Shown in pieces: positions 24,100 to 32,009 of a stretch of 64,000 nucleotides of DNA. Below the pieces are notes generated by a model. That model was not told where the DNA came from and did not search any database. It was given only the letters and a program-made list of their open reading frames with translations. Position 1 is the first letter of the stretch. Every line of letters starts with the position of its first letter. The stretch lies in contig NZ_NFKA01000013.1 of the NCBI RefSeq assembly GCF_002160145.1, positions 1 through 64,000 of the forward strand. The letters are read 5' to 3'. The translations under genes were made by a program, and so were the position numbers. Origin of the DNA: Gemmiger sp. An194. Its GTDB lineage: Bacteria > Bacillota > Clostridia > Oscillospirales > Ruminococcaceae.

Positions 24100-24617
24100 T
24101 GCGCCTGTCTCCTTTCTGTGATCTGCTGCTGCAGCAGGCGTTTGGCCCGATACAGCTGGGTGTGCACCGTTTTGGGCGGGCGGCGCAGGGCGCGGGCGAT
24201 TTCATCCACGCTGCGCTCCTGCAGAAAATACATCACCGACACCTGATAATAGGGTTCCCGCAGGTCCTTCACCATCTGGCGAATGGCTGCGGCCTCGGTC
24301 TCGCTTACGGTCAGGTCCTCCGGCCCGGGAGGTGCGGCGCCCACCGCTGCCGTTTCCGGCATGGCCTCGTCTCCGGGGGCGGTCACCCGCCGGTTCCAGG
24401 CACTCTTCAAATGGTCACGGGCTTTGTTGGCCGCGATGCGGGCCAGCCAGGGCTTGTAGTGCTCGGGAGGGCAGTCGTCCATGTGGGAAAAGGCCGCCAC
24501 GAAGGTATCCTGGGTCAGGTCTTCGGCCAGCTGGTGATCCCGTACCAGCTGGTAGCACACGGTATAGACCAGCTTCTGATACTGCTCCACCAGTGCGCTG
24601 AACTGTGCATTGGTCAC
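24096..24617 (-). CDS. ECF-type RNA polymerase sigma factor
   Basis: The 173-residue protein has sigma region 2 (about 8-75, QKLVYTVCYQLVRDHQLAEDLTQDTFVAAF) and region 4 (about 112-165, PYYQVSVMYFLQERSVDEIARALRRPPKTVHTQLYRAKRLL) and lacks regions 1 and 3, as ECF sigmas do. It starts with GTG at 24617. The operon sigma, anti-sigma, two membrane proteins is probably under its own control, but I could not settle on an ECF-type promoter in 24618-24720. Confidence 0.92.
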   Translation of the reverse strand: MTNAQFSALVEQYQKLVYTVCYQLVRDHQLAEDLTQDTFVAAFSHMDDCPPEHYKPWLARIAANKARDHLKSAWNRRVTAPGDEAMPETAAVGAAPPGPEDLTVSETEAAAIRQMVKDLREPYYQVSVMYFLQERSVDEIARALRRPPKTVHTQLYRAKRLLQQQITERRQAQ

Positions 24618-24720
24618 TCGGCTGAACGCCCCCTTCCCTTGCTTGTTTTCCCCTTCGCCGAATAAAACGAACCTGAAAGGAGGTTTTCTTCACAAATCCA
24701 AAGAATTTTTTAACGCTCAC

Positions 24721-24756
24721 AAAAAAACGAGCAGGCGGCATGCCGCTTGCTCGTTT
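24721..24756 (-). terminator. Terminator of the DUF368 gene
   Basis: On the minus strand AACGAGCAAGCGGC pairs with GCCGCCTGCTCGTT (one mismatch), followed by TTTTT. Confidence 0.85.
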
Positions 24757-24769
24757 TCTGTGGCAGAAA

Positions 24770-25657
24770 TCAGGCCTCTTCCTTGCTGCCCATGAGCCAG
24801 GTGCCCCAGGCGCCCAGCACAGCCAGCACCAGGCCAACCACCAGCTCCACCACCGAGAAGCCGCTCAGAGCGTCGGCGGAATAGAGGATGGCAAAGGGAG
24901 AGGAGACGATCAGGCCGATGATGGCCGCGAAGGTCTGGCTGGGGAAACGCTGGAACAGGTACTCAATGATCTTGGCGATCAGGAAGATGCCCAGCACCAC
25001 GCCCACGCCGAAGGGAGCCAGCAGCAGGCAGTTGTTGATCACGCCGCCGATGTCCATATCCTTGAGCATGGTCACGGTTCCGGTGACCAGCGCCAGAATG
25101 GTGCTGTAGTAGCCCAGCACCATCAGCACCATGCTGCCGGACACACCGGGAATGACCATGGTGGCGCTGGCGATCAGGCCCAGCAGGAACAGCACCACAG
25201 CGGTGCCCGGATTCAGGGTCAGGGTTTTCACCGCGCCCTCGGAGCCCTGCAGCAGAGGCAGGCCCACGCCGATGGCCAGCAGCACCAGGAAGCTGATGAC
25301 CTCGCCCGCGCCGATGCGGCGGCTGGGCTTTTTGGCCACGTTGCTGCGCAGGTTCATCCACAGGATGGGCAGACCGCCCAGGATCAGACCCACAAAGGTC
25401 AGGCAGGTGGCCAGCACATGGGCCTCCAGCAGGTACTCCAGCAAGAAGCCGAAGCCCACGATGCCGATGCCCATGCCGATGCCCAGGGGAATCAGCAGCT
25501 TCATGCTCTCCTTAAAATGCTTGAACAGGCCGGTGACCGCGCTGATCAGCTTGTCGTAGATGCCCATGGACACCGCCATGGTGCCGCCGGACACGCCGGG
25601 AATGATGTTTGCGATACCGATCACGATACCGCGCAGGATATCCAGTAAAGCTTTCAT
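24770..25657 (-). CDS. DUF368 membrane protein, likely polyprenyl-phosphate transporter
   Basis: The 295-residue protein has about nine membrane helices and two copies of the DUF368 motif: NIIPGVSGGT (about 17-26) and MVIPGVSGSM (about 168-177), pointing to an internal repeat. DUF368 proteins (PopT) have been reported to return undecaprenyl phosphate across the membrane for cell-wall synthesis. Transport of that lipid by this copy is inferred from the family. ATG at 25657 follows AAGAAAGGAAA. It has its own promoter with a leader hairpin. Confidence 0.85.
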   Translation of the reverse strand: MKALLDILRGIVIGIANIIPGVSGGTMAVSMGIYDKLISAVTGLFKHFKESMKLLIPLGIGMGIGIVGFGFLLEYLLEAHVLATCLTFVGLILGGLPILWMNLRSNVAKKPSRRIGAGEVISFLVLLAIGVGLPLLQGSEGAVKTLTLNPGTAVVLFLLGLIASATMVIPGVSGSMVLMVLGYYSTILALVTGTVTMLKDMDIGGVINNCLLLAPFGVGVVLGIFLIAKIIEYLFQRFPSQTFAAIIGLIVSSPFAILYSADALSGFSVVELVVGLVLAVLGAWGTWLMGSKEEA

Positions 25658-25705
25658 AATAAACCGCGTTTCCTTTCTTATGGATCAGGGTTTTCTCTCG
25701 TTCTC

Positions 25706-25732
25706 GGTCAGGCCTTTGCTTTTGGCCTGACC
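25706..25732 (-). promoter_or_regulatory. Leader hairpin of the DUF368 mRNA
   Basis: GGTCAGGCC/GGCCTGACC forms a perfect 9-bp stem at the predicted 5' end of the transcript, six bases from the -10. It may protect the mRNA end. On the plus strand it is followed by TTTT, but no plus-strand gene ends here. Confidence 0.45.
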
Positions 25733-25737
25733 TTTTA

Positions 25738-25766
25738 ACTATATCCTATCCTACCTCTGTATGCAA
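25738..25766 (-). promoter_or_regulatory. Promoter of the DUF368 gene
   Basis: On the minus strand -35 TTGCAT (25761-25766) and -10 TATAGT (25738-25743) are 17 bases apart. Confidence 0.65.
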
Positions 25767-25809
25767 GAGAAACGGCGTGATTTATCTCTCTCAGGCAGAA
25801 TTGTACAAA

Positions 25810-25841
25810 CGCCCCACCCGGTAAATTCCCGGGTGGGGCGC
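25810..25841 (-). terminator. Terminator of xth
   Basis: The stem CGCCCCACCCGG/CCGGGTGGGGCG is followed by TTTG on the minus strand. Confidence 0.75.
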
Positions 25842-25861
25842 TGTTTTTCTTTTCAGCCGAT

Positions 25862-26617
25862 TTACAAATCGATGATCAGACCCACCGGGCAGTGGTCGCT
25901 GCCCTCGATGTCCGCATAGATCACGCTGTCCTTCACCTTATCCATCAGCCGGTCGGACACAATGAAATAATCGATGCGCCACCCCGCGTTGTTCTTGCGG
26001 GCGTTGAAGCGGTAGCTCCACCAGCTGTAGGCGCCGGTCTTGTCCGGATACAGGGCACGGAAGCTGTCCGCAAAGCCGCTGGCAAGCAGCCGGGTCATCT
26101 TCTCCCGCTCCTGGTCCGAGAAGCCCGCGTTGCCCCGGTTGGTCTTGGGGTTCTTCAGGTCAATCTCGTTGTGGGCCACGTTCAGATCACCGCAGTAGAT
26201 CACCGGCTTTTCCTTGTCCAGCTCCATCAGGTAGGCGCGCAGGTCATCCTCCCACTGCATTCGGTAGTCGATGCGGGCCAGCCCCTCCTGGGCGTTTGGG
26301 GTGTAAACGTTCACCAGGTAGAACTCCGGGTATTCCAGCGTGATGGCCCGGCCCTCGTGGCTGTGCTCCTCCGGTCCGATGCCGTAGCGCACGCTCAGCG
26401 GCGGCTGCTTGCAGTAGCAGGCCGTGCCGGAATAGCCCTTCTTCTCGGCGCTGTAAAAATATTCGGTGTAGCCCTCCGGCTCAAATTCCGCCTGACCGGG
26501 CTGGCACTTGGTCTCCTGCAAGCAGAAGATATCCGCGTCCAGGGCAGCAAAGCTTTCGGCAAAGCCCTTTTTCAGCACCGCCCGCAGGCCGTTCACGTTC
26601 CAGCTGATGAATTTCAT
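25862..26617 (-). CDS. xth: Exodeoxyribonuclease III
   Basis: The 251-residue exonuclease/AP endonuclease of base excision repair carries the EEP-fold motifs: SWNVNGLRA (N7), the metal-binding LQETKCQ (E36), VYTPNA, GDLNVAHNEID (D and N pair), the WRIDYF segment and the closing GSDHCPVG (catalytic His). Length matches the ExoA/Xth family. ATG at 26617 follows GGAGGA. It has its own promoter and terminator. Confidence 0.95.
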   Translation of the reverse strand: MKFISWNVNGLRAVLKKGFAESFAALDADIFCLQETKCQPGQAEFEPEGYTEYFYSAEKKGYSGTACYCKQPPLSVRYGIGPEEHSHEGRAITLEYPEFYLVNVYTPNAQEGLARIDYRMQWEDDLRAYLMELDKEKPVIYCGDLNVAHNEIDLKNPKTNRGNAGFSDQEREKMTRLLASGFADSFRALYPDKTGAYSWWSYRFNARKNNAGWRIDYFIVSDRLMDKVKDSVIYADIEGSDHCPVGLIIDL

Positions 26618-26649
26618 CGCAAGTCCTCCAGAATCAGTAACTTTTCCTG

Positions 26650-26678
26650 ATTATATCGAATTTTGCTGCTGCTTGCAA
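26650..26678 (-). promoter_or_regulatory. Promoter of xth
   Basis: On the minus strand -35 TTGCAA (26673-26678) and a perfect -10 TATAAT (26650-26655) are 17 bases apart. Confidence 0.75.
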
Positions 26679-26690
26679 GGGGCAGCGCGC

Positions 26691-27602
26691 TCACCCAAGC
26701 AGATTGAGCACACACACAACCAAAAAGGTGATGAACCACAGAATCATACCCGGGTTGAGCAGCACCGCCCGTACCGGATGCGCCGGCAGGCCGGTGGCAG
26801 GGCGCACGAACAAGCGGCGGTGGAAGTCCCAGAGCTGTACCAGGCCCCAGCCCGCCATCACCAGAATGCAGGCGCCCAGCAGCGTATTGGCCACCGCGCT
26901 CTCACCTGCGCTGGTAAGCACACAGCTGCTGAAGAAGTTGATAAACAGATGAATCAGCATGCCGTAGACCACACTGCCGGTACGGCAAACCAGATATCCC
27001 AGCCAGCAGCCCAGCACGAAGGCGTAGAAGAACTGATCCAGATTGCCATGGAAGCTGCCGAAGAAGAAAGCAGAGATCAGGATATAGGGCAACTGGCCGA
27101 ATCGGATCAGCTTGCGGTACAGATAGCCCCGGAACACCAGCTCTTCGGCCACCGCGGGCACCAGGCTGATCAGGATCAGCGACGCCCAGGGCGAAACCTG
27201 ATCCATCATTCCGTTCACGCTGTCGCCCTCCGGCAGGCCTGCCAGGGTGCGAATCGCCGTGAGCAGCAGCAGCGACGCCAGGTTGACGACCATGCAGCTG
27301 CCATAGCCCACCGCCGCCGCCCGGGCGAAGGTGATCGGGCGCAGCGCCCGCACCGGCCGCAGCGGAAAGGGCGCTGTGCTGGGCAGGAAATGCCCGATGG
27401 CCAGCAGCACCGGCAGCCCCAGGCCGTAAATTCCCACATCGTTCAGGAGCAACAGCAGATCGGTGGTCACCTTGTCCGTCGTCCACACCGCCGCCATGGT
27501 CATCAGGCTGGCCCCGAGCATACTGATCACCAGCATGCAGGTAAAGCCCAGGCCCAACAGGCCCACTGCTACGGCAAAATCATTTCGTTTTTTCTGCGGC
27601 AT
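26691..27602 (-). CDS. CPBP family intramembrane metalloprotease
   Basis: The 303-residue protein has about eight membrane helices and the three CPBP/Abi motifs: EELVFRGYLY, a downstream FGSFHGN with the second metal-binding His, and the LIHLFINF segment. This family includes Rce1 and bacteriocin-immunity proteins, and the Glu-Glu...Arg pattern is intact, so it should be an active glutamate intramembrane protease. ATG at 27602 follows AGGAGG; a longer frame upstream has no ribosome site. No peptide or bacteriocin gene is nearby to suggest a substrate. Confidence 0.88.
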   Translation of the reverse strand: MPQKKRNDFAVAVGLLGLGFTCMLVISMLGASLMTMAAVWTTDKVTTDLLLLLNDVGIYGLGLPVLLAIGHFLPSTAPFPLRPVRALRPITFARAAAVGYGSCMVVNLASLLLLTAIRTLAGLPEGDSVNGMMDQVSPWASLILISLVPAVAEELVFRGYLYRKLIRFGQLPYILISAFFFGSFHGNLDQFFYAFVLGCWLGYLVCRTGSVVYGMLIHLFINFFSSCVLTSAGESAVANTLLGACILVMAGWGLVQLWDFHRRLFVRPATGLPAHPVRAVLLNPGMILWFITFLVVCVLNLLG

Positions 27603-27663
27603 TATTACCGCCTCCTTTGCCTGGGGGCCTTTTTCCCTGTGCCCCACTTGGAATAACATCCCC

Positions 27664-27672
27664 AGTGTACCA
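27664..27672 (-). promoter_or_regulatory. Extended -10 promoter of the CPBP gene
   Basis: On the minus strand TGGTACACT carries -10 TACACT (27664-27669) with an upstream TG. No -35 is clear. Confidence 0.4.
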
Positions 27673-27691
27673 CACCCGGCCCTTAAACGCC

Positions 27692-27732
27692 AGAGCGGGA
27701 TGCGCCAAACTTCGGCACATCCCGCTCTTTTC
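27692..27732. terminator. Hairpin terminator of the ABC transporter operon
   Basis: The stem AGAGCGGGATG.GCC/GGC.CATCCCGCTCT lies just after the last permease gene on the minus strand. T's follow clearly only on the plus strand, so its efficiency for the minus-strand operon is uncertain. Confidence 0.55.
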
Positions 27733-27747
27733 ACAAAATCATCGAAT

Positions 27748-28428
27748 TTACAGCTCCCGTACCGTCCAGTGCAGCAGCCGCCGCACCGCCCAGACCGTCC
27801 AGCCCAGCAGCACCACCGTCAGTACTGCCATCAGCGTCCACAGAGCAGCGGGGCTTTTCTCATACAGCTCGATCAGATACTTGGGCGAAAAGCAGATCAG
27901 CATCCACAGCACCCACACGACCCAATATCCTTTGGGGCCCAGCGTATTCACTGTGGCCGCCACGCAGATGCTCAGCAGCACCGGGGCCAGCAAAATCAAC
28001 AGCCACTCCACCGTGGGCAGCAGGGCCAGGCCGTCCATGTCCAGCACAATGCCCCGGGGCGCATAGGCCAGCCGGTAGATCAGATGACTCAGCCCATTCA
28101 AGCCGAAGAGCAGCACAGCGCTTGCCAGTGCGCCGCCCAGATGCCAGGCCACACAGCGCAGCACCTGCTGCCGCCGGGTCCCGCCCAGGGCAATGCCCAG
28201 CGTGAGCACCCGGTTCACCCGCTGAAGCCCGGTGAACACACTCACAAAGGCCAGCAGGATCAGGCAGATCATGGCGGAGAGGATCACCGTGGTCTTTTCC
28301 CCGGTGATGGCCAGCGCCACCGCCGTGACGCCCTCGATCAGCAGCCAGAACACGGCCACCGCGCCCAGCTGCCAGTCCAGCCCGCTGCCGTACAGCAGCC
28401 ACTGGCGGCGCAGCGTCTCTTTCTTCAT
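27748..28428 (-). CDS. ABC transporter permease-like membrane protein
   Basis: The 226-residue protein has six hydrophobic segments and no soluble domain, the layout of an ABC-2 type permease subunit. It is the fourth gene of the GntR-ATPase-permease operon, 19 bases after the other permease gene. The start region (MKKETLRRQWLLYGSGLDWQ) resembles permeases that go with YtrA-type regulators. No closer family can be named. Confidence 0.6.
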   Translation of the reverse strand: MKKETLRRQWLLYGSGLDWQLGAVAVFWLLIEGVTAVALAITGEKTTVILSAMICLILLAFVSVFTGLQRVNRVLTLGIALGGTRRQQVLRCVAWHLGGALASAVLLFGLNGLSHLIYRLAYAPRGIVLDMDGLALLPTVEWLLILLAPVLLSICVAATVNTLGPKGYWVVWVLWMLICFSPKYLIELYEKSPAALWTLMAVLTVVLLGWTVWAVRRLLHWTVREL

Positions 28429-28447
28429 TTCCCGTCCGCTCCTTTCC

Positions 28448-29095
28448 TCACAGCCAGTTCACTTGAGCAGTGCGGCACTGGCGGTACAACCCGAAGCTGG
28501 CCGCGCCGCCCATCACAAGGCTCGCGCCGCAGATGCCCCACAGGATGGTATTCATGCCGAAAAACGAGAAGATCATGTGGGCGACCATGGCGGCGATGTA
28601 TCCCAGATACAGCAGAACCACCAGTCCCCAGCCGAAGATCTTCCAGCCGGTCTTCTGCACCAGCGACAGCCAGCCGCCCATGGCCCCCATGGCCCACAGC
28701 AGCAAAAACAGCGCCAGGCCGGAAAATCCCTTTGCCGGCAGGGTGAGAAGAATTCCCGCATCTTCCGGCATAAAAGCCGACACGCCCCAGTCCAGCAATG
28801 CCTGCATGGGCAGGCAGACCAGCGCCTGTGCGGCGATGGCCAGCTCCATGGTGGCCCACAGGCTTTTGCGCACCGCACCCATGGCCAGGCCGATGTTCAC
28901 CAGGCTGCGTACCGTTGAGGAGCTGAGGATCGGGCACATGATAAAGAACACCATCACGCCGCCCCGGATATAGGTGGAAAATATGGAGTCCGGCCCAAAC
29001 AGTGCCGTACTCGCCAGGCAGAACAACACAAACCCGAACAGTATGCCCATCCCGGTGGCCGGATACCGCCAGAAAGCTCTGATGTTGTTAACCAT
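28448..29095 (-). CDS. ABC transporter permease-like membrane protein
   Basis: The 215-residue protein has about six membrane segments. ATG at 29095 follows GGGGAGG, and the gene overlaps the end of the ATPase gene by eight bases, so translation is coupled. It should be a membrane subunit of an ABC-2-type exporter with the neighbouring ATPase. The substrate is unknown; YtrA-type systems are often induced by cell-wall antibiotics, which is only a family guess here. Confidence 0.65.
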   Translation of the reverse strand: MVNNIRAFWRYPATGMGILFGFVLFCLASTALFGPDSIFSTYIRGGVMVFFIMCPILSSSTVRSLVNIGLAMGAVRKSLWATMELAIAAQALVCLPMQALLDWGVSAFMPEDAGILLTLPAKGFSGLALFLLLWAMGAMGGWLSLVQKTGWKIFGWGLVVLLYLGYIAAMVAHMIFSFFGMNTILWGICGASLVMGGAASFGLYRQCRTAQVNWL

Positions 29096-29990
29096 CCTGC
29101 ACCTCCCCGTGGCCGCACAGGGCCACAAACACCTTTTGCAGGTTCAGCGCGGTCACATCCACATCCCGGCCGCGCACCGCCTGCACCAGCTCATTTTCGC
29201 TGCAGCGCACCGTTACCGCCTTGTGACGGCCCATCCGCTCGGTGGCAAACACTGTCAGGCCCGCCGCAGCCGCGTCCACCTCGTCCTCCCGGCCGCTGAT
29301 CAGGTGGAACTGCGCCACCAGCTCCTCAGTGGGGGCCTGTTCCACAATGCGGCCCTCGTCCAGGATGATGACCTCCTCGAACACGGCGGCCGCTTCTTCA
29401 ATAATATGGGTGGACACCACAAAGGTGCGGCCGGTCTCGGCGTAGTCCTCCAGCAGCAGCTTGTAGAACAGCTCCCGGGCCACCACATCCAGGCCCGCCA
29501 CCGGCTCGTCCAGCAGGGTGATAGGCGCCCGGCTGGCCAGTGCCACCACGATGGTGACCATGCTCAGCATGCCCTTGGACAGCTTATTGATCCGCTTATT
29601 CTCCTCCAGTCCGAACCGCTGGGCCAGCCGGTGGGCGTAGGCGTCGTCCCAGTTTTTGTAATAGATGGAGGCGATGCGGAAATAGTCCTTCACCTTCAGT
29701 CCGGCGGCCACGCTGTTGGGCGCGCCGGAAAACTCCCGGGAAAAGCACAGCCGGCTCAGCGCCGCCGGGTTCTCCCACACCGGTGCATCGCCATAGGTAA
29801 TCCGGCCGCCGTCCGCCGCCAGCTGGGCAGTGAGCAGGGCCAGCAGAGTGGTCTTGCCCGCCCCGTTGCGGCCGATCAGGCCATAAATGCGGCCCGGTTC
29901 GATGGTCAGGTCCAGGTTTTTCAGCACCTCTTTGGTTCCAAAGCTCTTGTTCAGGCCCACGGCCTTCAATGCCATCTGTTCCATACTCAT
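29088..29990 (-). CDS. ABC transporter ATP-binding protein (YtrB-like)
   Basis: The 300-residue ATPase has Walker A GRNGAGKTT (about 39-47), a signature LSKGM in place of LSGGQ (about 137-141), Walker B ITLLDEP and the H-loop STH. The relaxed signature is usual in YtrB/BcrA-like exporters. A C-terminal extension of about 80 residues follows the nucleotide-binding core. ATG at 29990 follows GGGGAGG. It lies 15 bases after the GntR gene and overlaps the permease gene. Confidence 0.88.
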   Translation of the reverse strand: MSMEQMALKAVGLNKSFGTKEVLKNLDLTIEPGRIYGLIGRNGAGKTTLLALLTAQLAADGGRITYGDAPVWENPAALSRLCFSREFSGAPNSVAAGLKVKDYFRIASIYYKNWDDAYAHRLAQRFGLEENKRINKLSKGMLSMVTIVVALASRAPITLLDEPVAGLDVVARELFYKLLLEDYAETGRTFVVSTHIIEEAAAVFEEVIILDEGRIVEQAPTEELVAQFHLISGREDEVDAAAAGLTVFATERMGRHKAVTVRCSENELVQAVRGRDVDVTALNLQKVFVALCGHGEVQDG

Positions 29991-30005
29991 GTTCCTCCCC
30001 GGCCC

Positions 30006-30380
30006 TTACTGGGCCTCGCTGTAGGCCCGGCGGATCATGCCGGCCAGTTCCTCCTCGCCCAGGCCCAGGCTTTTCGCCTCTTTTGCCAGGGCGGTCACAT
30101 ACTGCTGGTAAAAAGCGGCCCGGCGCTTTTGCTGCACCAGCGCCACCGCACCCTCGGCCACAAACATGCCGATGCCCCGCTTTTTGTACAGCACGCCCTC
30201 ATCCACCAGCAGGTTGATGCCCTTTGCTGCTGTGGCCGGGTTGATGCTGTATTGCCTTGCCAGCTCGTTGGTGCTGGGCACCTGCTCGCCCTCCTGGTAG
30301 ATGCCGCGCAGGATGCTGTCCTCCAGCATTTTTGCGATCTGCAGATAGATGGAACTTTGATCGTTCAGCGTTCCATTCAC
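30006..30380 (-). CDS. GntR family regulator, YtrA subfamily
   Basis: The 124-residue protein has an N-terminal GntR winged helix (about 10-75, YLQIAKMLEDSILRGIYQEGEQVPSTNELARQYSINPATAAKGINLL) and only a short helical tail, the YtrA pattern. It should repress its own operon until an inducer is sensed. A 6-bp-armed palindrome sits just downstream of the promoter. ATG at 30380 follows a purine-rich GGAAAGGAGG site about 14 bases upstream. Confidence 0.9.
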   Translation of the reverse strand: MNGTLNDQSSIYLQIAKMLEDSILRGIYQEGEQVPSTNELARQYSINPATAAKGINLLVDEGVLYKKRGIGMFVAEGAVALVQQKRRAAFYQQYVTALAKEAKSLGLGEEELAGMIRRAYSEAQ

Positions 30381-30410
30381 AGCCTCGGCCTCCTTTCCGC
30401 CTCTTGTTTA

Positions 30411-30434
30411 TTAGTTCATTACTTGTGTAACTAA
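30411..30434. promoter_or_regulatory. Probable GntR/YtrA operator
   Basis: TTAGTT (30411-30416) and AACTAA (30429-30434) form an inverted repeat spaced by 12 bases, right after the -10 of the GntR-ABC operon. Its place and symmetry fit autoregulation. Confidence 0.55.
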
Positions 30435-30462
30435 CTATACCACCTATGGCAGAATCTGTCAA
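30434..30462 (-). promoter_or_regulatory. Promoter of the GntR-ABC operon
   Basis: On the minus strand -35 TTGACA (30457-30462) and -10 TATAGT (30434-30439) are 17 bases apart. Confidence 0.8.
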
Positions 30463-30545
30463 GGTCCGTCGGGCGCAAAAAGGCTTTTGCCGCCGCCCCA
30501 GACGTGGTATACTACCCAGAGACAACCCAAAAGGAGAAAACACCC

Positions 30546-31598
30546 ATGCCCACTCTTTCCCCCATCGCACCGGACCTGCTGGCCTGGTTTTCCAAGAACG
30601 CCCGTACTCTGCCCTTCCGGCAGGACCCCACTCCCTATCACATCTGGGTCAGCGAGATCATGCTGCAGCAGACCCGGGTGGCCGCCGCGCTGGAATATTA
30701 CGACCGCTGGATGAAGGCCCTGCCCACCATCCGGGACCTGGCCGAGTGCGACGAGGAAAAGCTGCACAAGCTGTGGGAGGGGCTGGGCTACTACAGCCGG
30801 GTGCGCAATCTGCAGAAGGCGGCCCGCATCGTGTGCCAGGAATACGGCGGCCAGCTGCCCGCCGACCATAAAAAGCTGCTGGCGCTGCCCGGCATCGGGG
30901 ACTACACCGCCGGGGCCATCGGGTCCATCGCCTTCCATCTGCCGGTGCCCGCGGTGGACGGCAACGTACTGCGGGTGTTCAGCCGCCTGTACAACGACGA
31001 CCGGGACATCGCGGACCCCAAAACCAAAAAGGCCTATACCCAGTGGGTGATGGAGCACCAGCCGCCGGAGGCGCCCGGCCCCTACAACGAGGCATTGATG
31101 GAGCTGGGTGCGCTGGTCTGCCTGCCCAACGGCGAGCCGCTGTGCGAAGCCTGCCCGCTGGCCCACCTGTGCCGAGCCCGCCAGGCCGGCACCCAGAACA
31201 CCCTGCCGGTGAAAAAAGCCGCCAAAGCCCGCCGCATTCAGCCGGTCACGGTGCTGCTGGTCAGAAGCGAAAAGGGCTGGCTGCTCCAGCGCCGCCCGAA
31301 CGCCGGCCTGCTGGCCGGACTGTGGCAGCCCGTCCTCTTTGAGGCGGAGCTCTCCCGTCAGGAGGCCGCCGATCGGCTGGCGGCCCTTGGCCTTTCGGTC
31401 CGGCTTGGCAATCCCCTCAAGCCCGCCAAGCACATTTTCAGCCACATCGAGTGGCGCATGAGCGGCTGGCAGGCCGAGGCCGGGGCAGCTCCGCTTCCCG
31501 CCGGCTATGTGTGGGCAGACCGGGCCACACTGGAGCAGCAGTACACCCTGCCCGGAGCCTTCAAGGCCTTCCGCCCGCTGCTGGAAACAGAGGGCTGA
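30546..31598 (+). CDS. mutY: A/G-specific adenine glycosylase
   Basis: The 350-residue DNA glycosylase removes adenine opposite 8-oxoguanine. It shows the N-terminal catalytic Glu region (WVSEIMLQQTRV), the helix-hairpin-helix with catalytic Asp (LPGIGDYTAGAI and PAVDGNVLRV), the 4Fe-4S loop (C-x6-CPLAHLC type, LCEACPLAHLC) and a C-terminal NUDIX-like 8-oxoG recognition domain (about 235-345). ATG at 30546 follows AAAAGGAG. Length is normal. Confidence 0.95.
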   Translation: MPTLSPIAPDLLAWFSKNARTLPFRQDPTPYHIWVSEIMLQQTRVAAALEYYDRWMKALPTIRDLAECDEEKLHKLWEGLGYYSRVRNLQKAARIVCQEYGGQLPADHKKLLALPGIGDYTAGAIGSIAFHLPVPAVDGNVLRVFSRLYNDDRDIADPKTKKAYTQWVMEHQPPEAPGPYNEALMELGALVCLPNGEPLCEACPLAHLCRARQAGTQNTLPVKKAAKARRIQPVTVLLVRSEKGWLLQRRPNAGLLAGLWQPVLFEAELSRQEAADRLAALGLSVRLGNPLKPAKHIFSHIEWRMSGWQAEAGAAPLPAGYVWADRATLEQQYTLPGAFKAFRPLLETEG

Positions 31599-31634
31599 AA
31601 CATCCGCTTTTTCGTGCATGTTCACAAATTCATA

Positions 31635-31663
31635 TTGTATTCCACCGCCCGGCGGGATATAAT
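31635..31663 (+). promoter_or_regulatory. Promoter of the small membrane protein gene
   Basis: -35 TTGTAT (31635-31640) and a perfect -10 TATAAT (31658-31663) are 17 bases apart. Confidence 0.7.
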
Positions 31664-31729
31664 AAACCTATATACAACGAATTCCGGACCGGTGCATTTT
31701 GCCCGGCCATACTCAAGGAGGAATCGATT

Positions 31730-31942
31730 ATGAAGCATTCTACCTTTGTTGCCGTTCTGCTGTTTCTGGCTGGTGCCGTAGGTGCACTGACCGCTGCCTG
31801 GCTGTACATCCGCCGCCGCGAGAAGGAGCTGGACGAATACGAGCAGCTGCTGTTCAGCGAGGACTTTGACGACGAACCCCTCAGCGCCGAGGAGGACGTG
31901 GACGTCGCCGACGAAGTTCAGGAGCCCGTGGACGAGGCCTGA
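31730..31942 (+). CDS. Small membrane protein with acidic tail, unknown function
   Basis: The 70-residue protein has one N-terminal membrane helix (about 5-27), a basic stop-transfer cluster (YIRRREKE) and a strongly acidic tail (SEDFDDEPLSAEEDVDVADE). ATG at 31730 follows AAGGAGGA. It has its own promoter and terminator, so it is a real single-gene unit. I recognise no family; the layout recalls short YtxH-like envelope proteins, without sequence support. Confidence 0.7.
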   Translation: MKHSTFVAVLLFLAGAVGALTAAWLYIRRREKELDEYEQLLFSEDFDDEPLSAEEDVDVADEVQEPVDEA

Positions 31943-31960
31943 TTCATCAAACAAGCACAA

Positions 31961-31997
31961 AAATGCCGCCGGGGAAATCCCCCGGCGGCATTTTTTC
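31961..31997. terminator. Bidirectional terminator between the small protein and FMN enzyme genes
   Basis: The stem ATGCCGCCGGGG/CCCCGGCGGCAT is followed by TTTTTT on the plus strand and TTTTTG on the minus strand. Confidence 0.85.
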
Positions 31998-32009
31998 GTT
32001 TGTTTCGGC

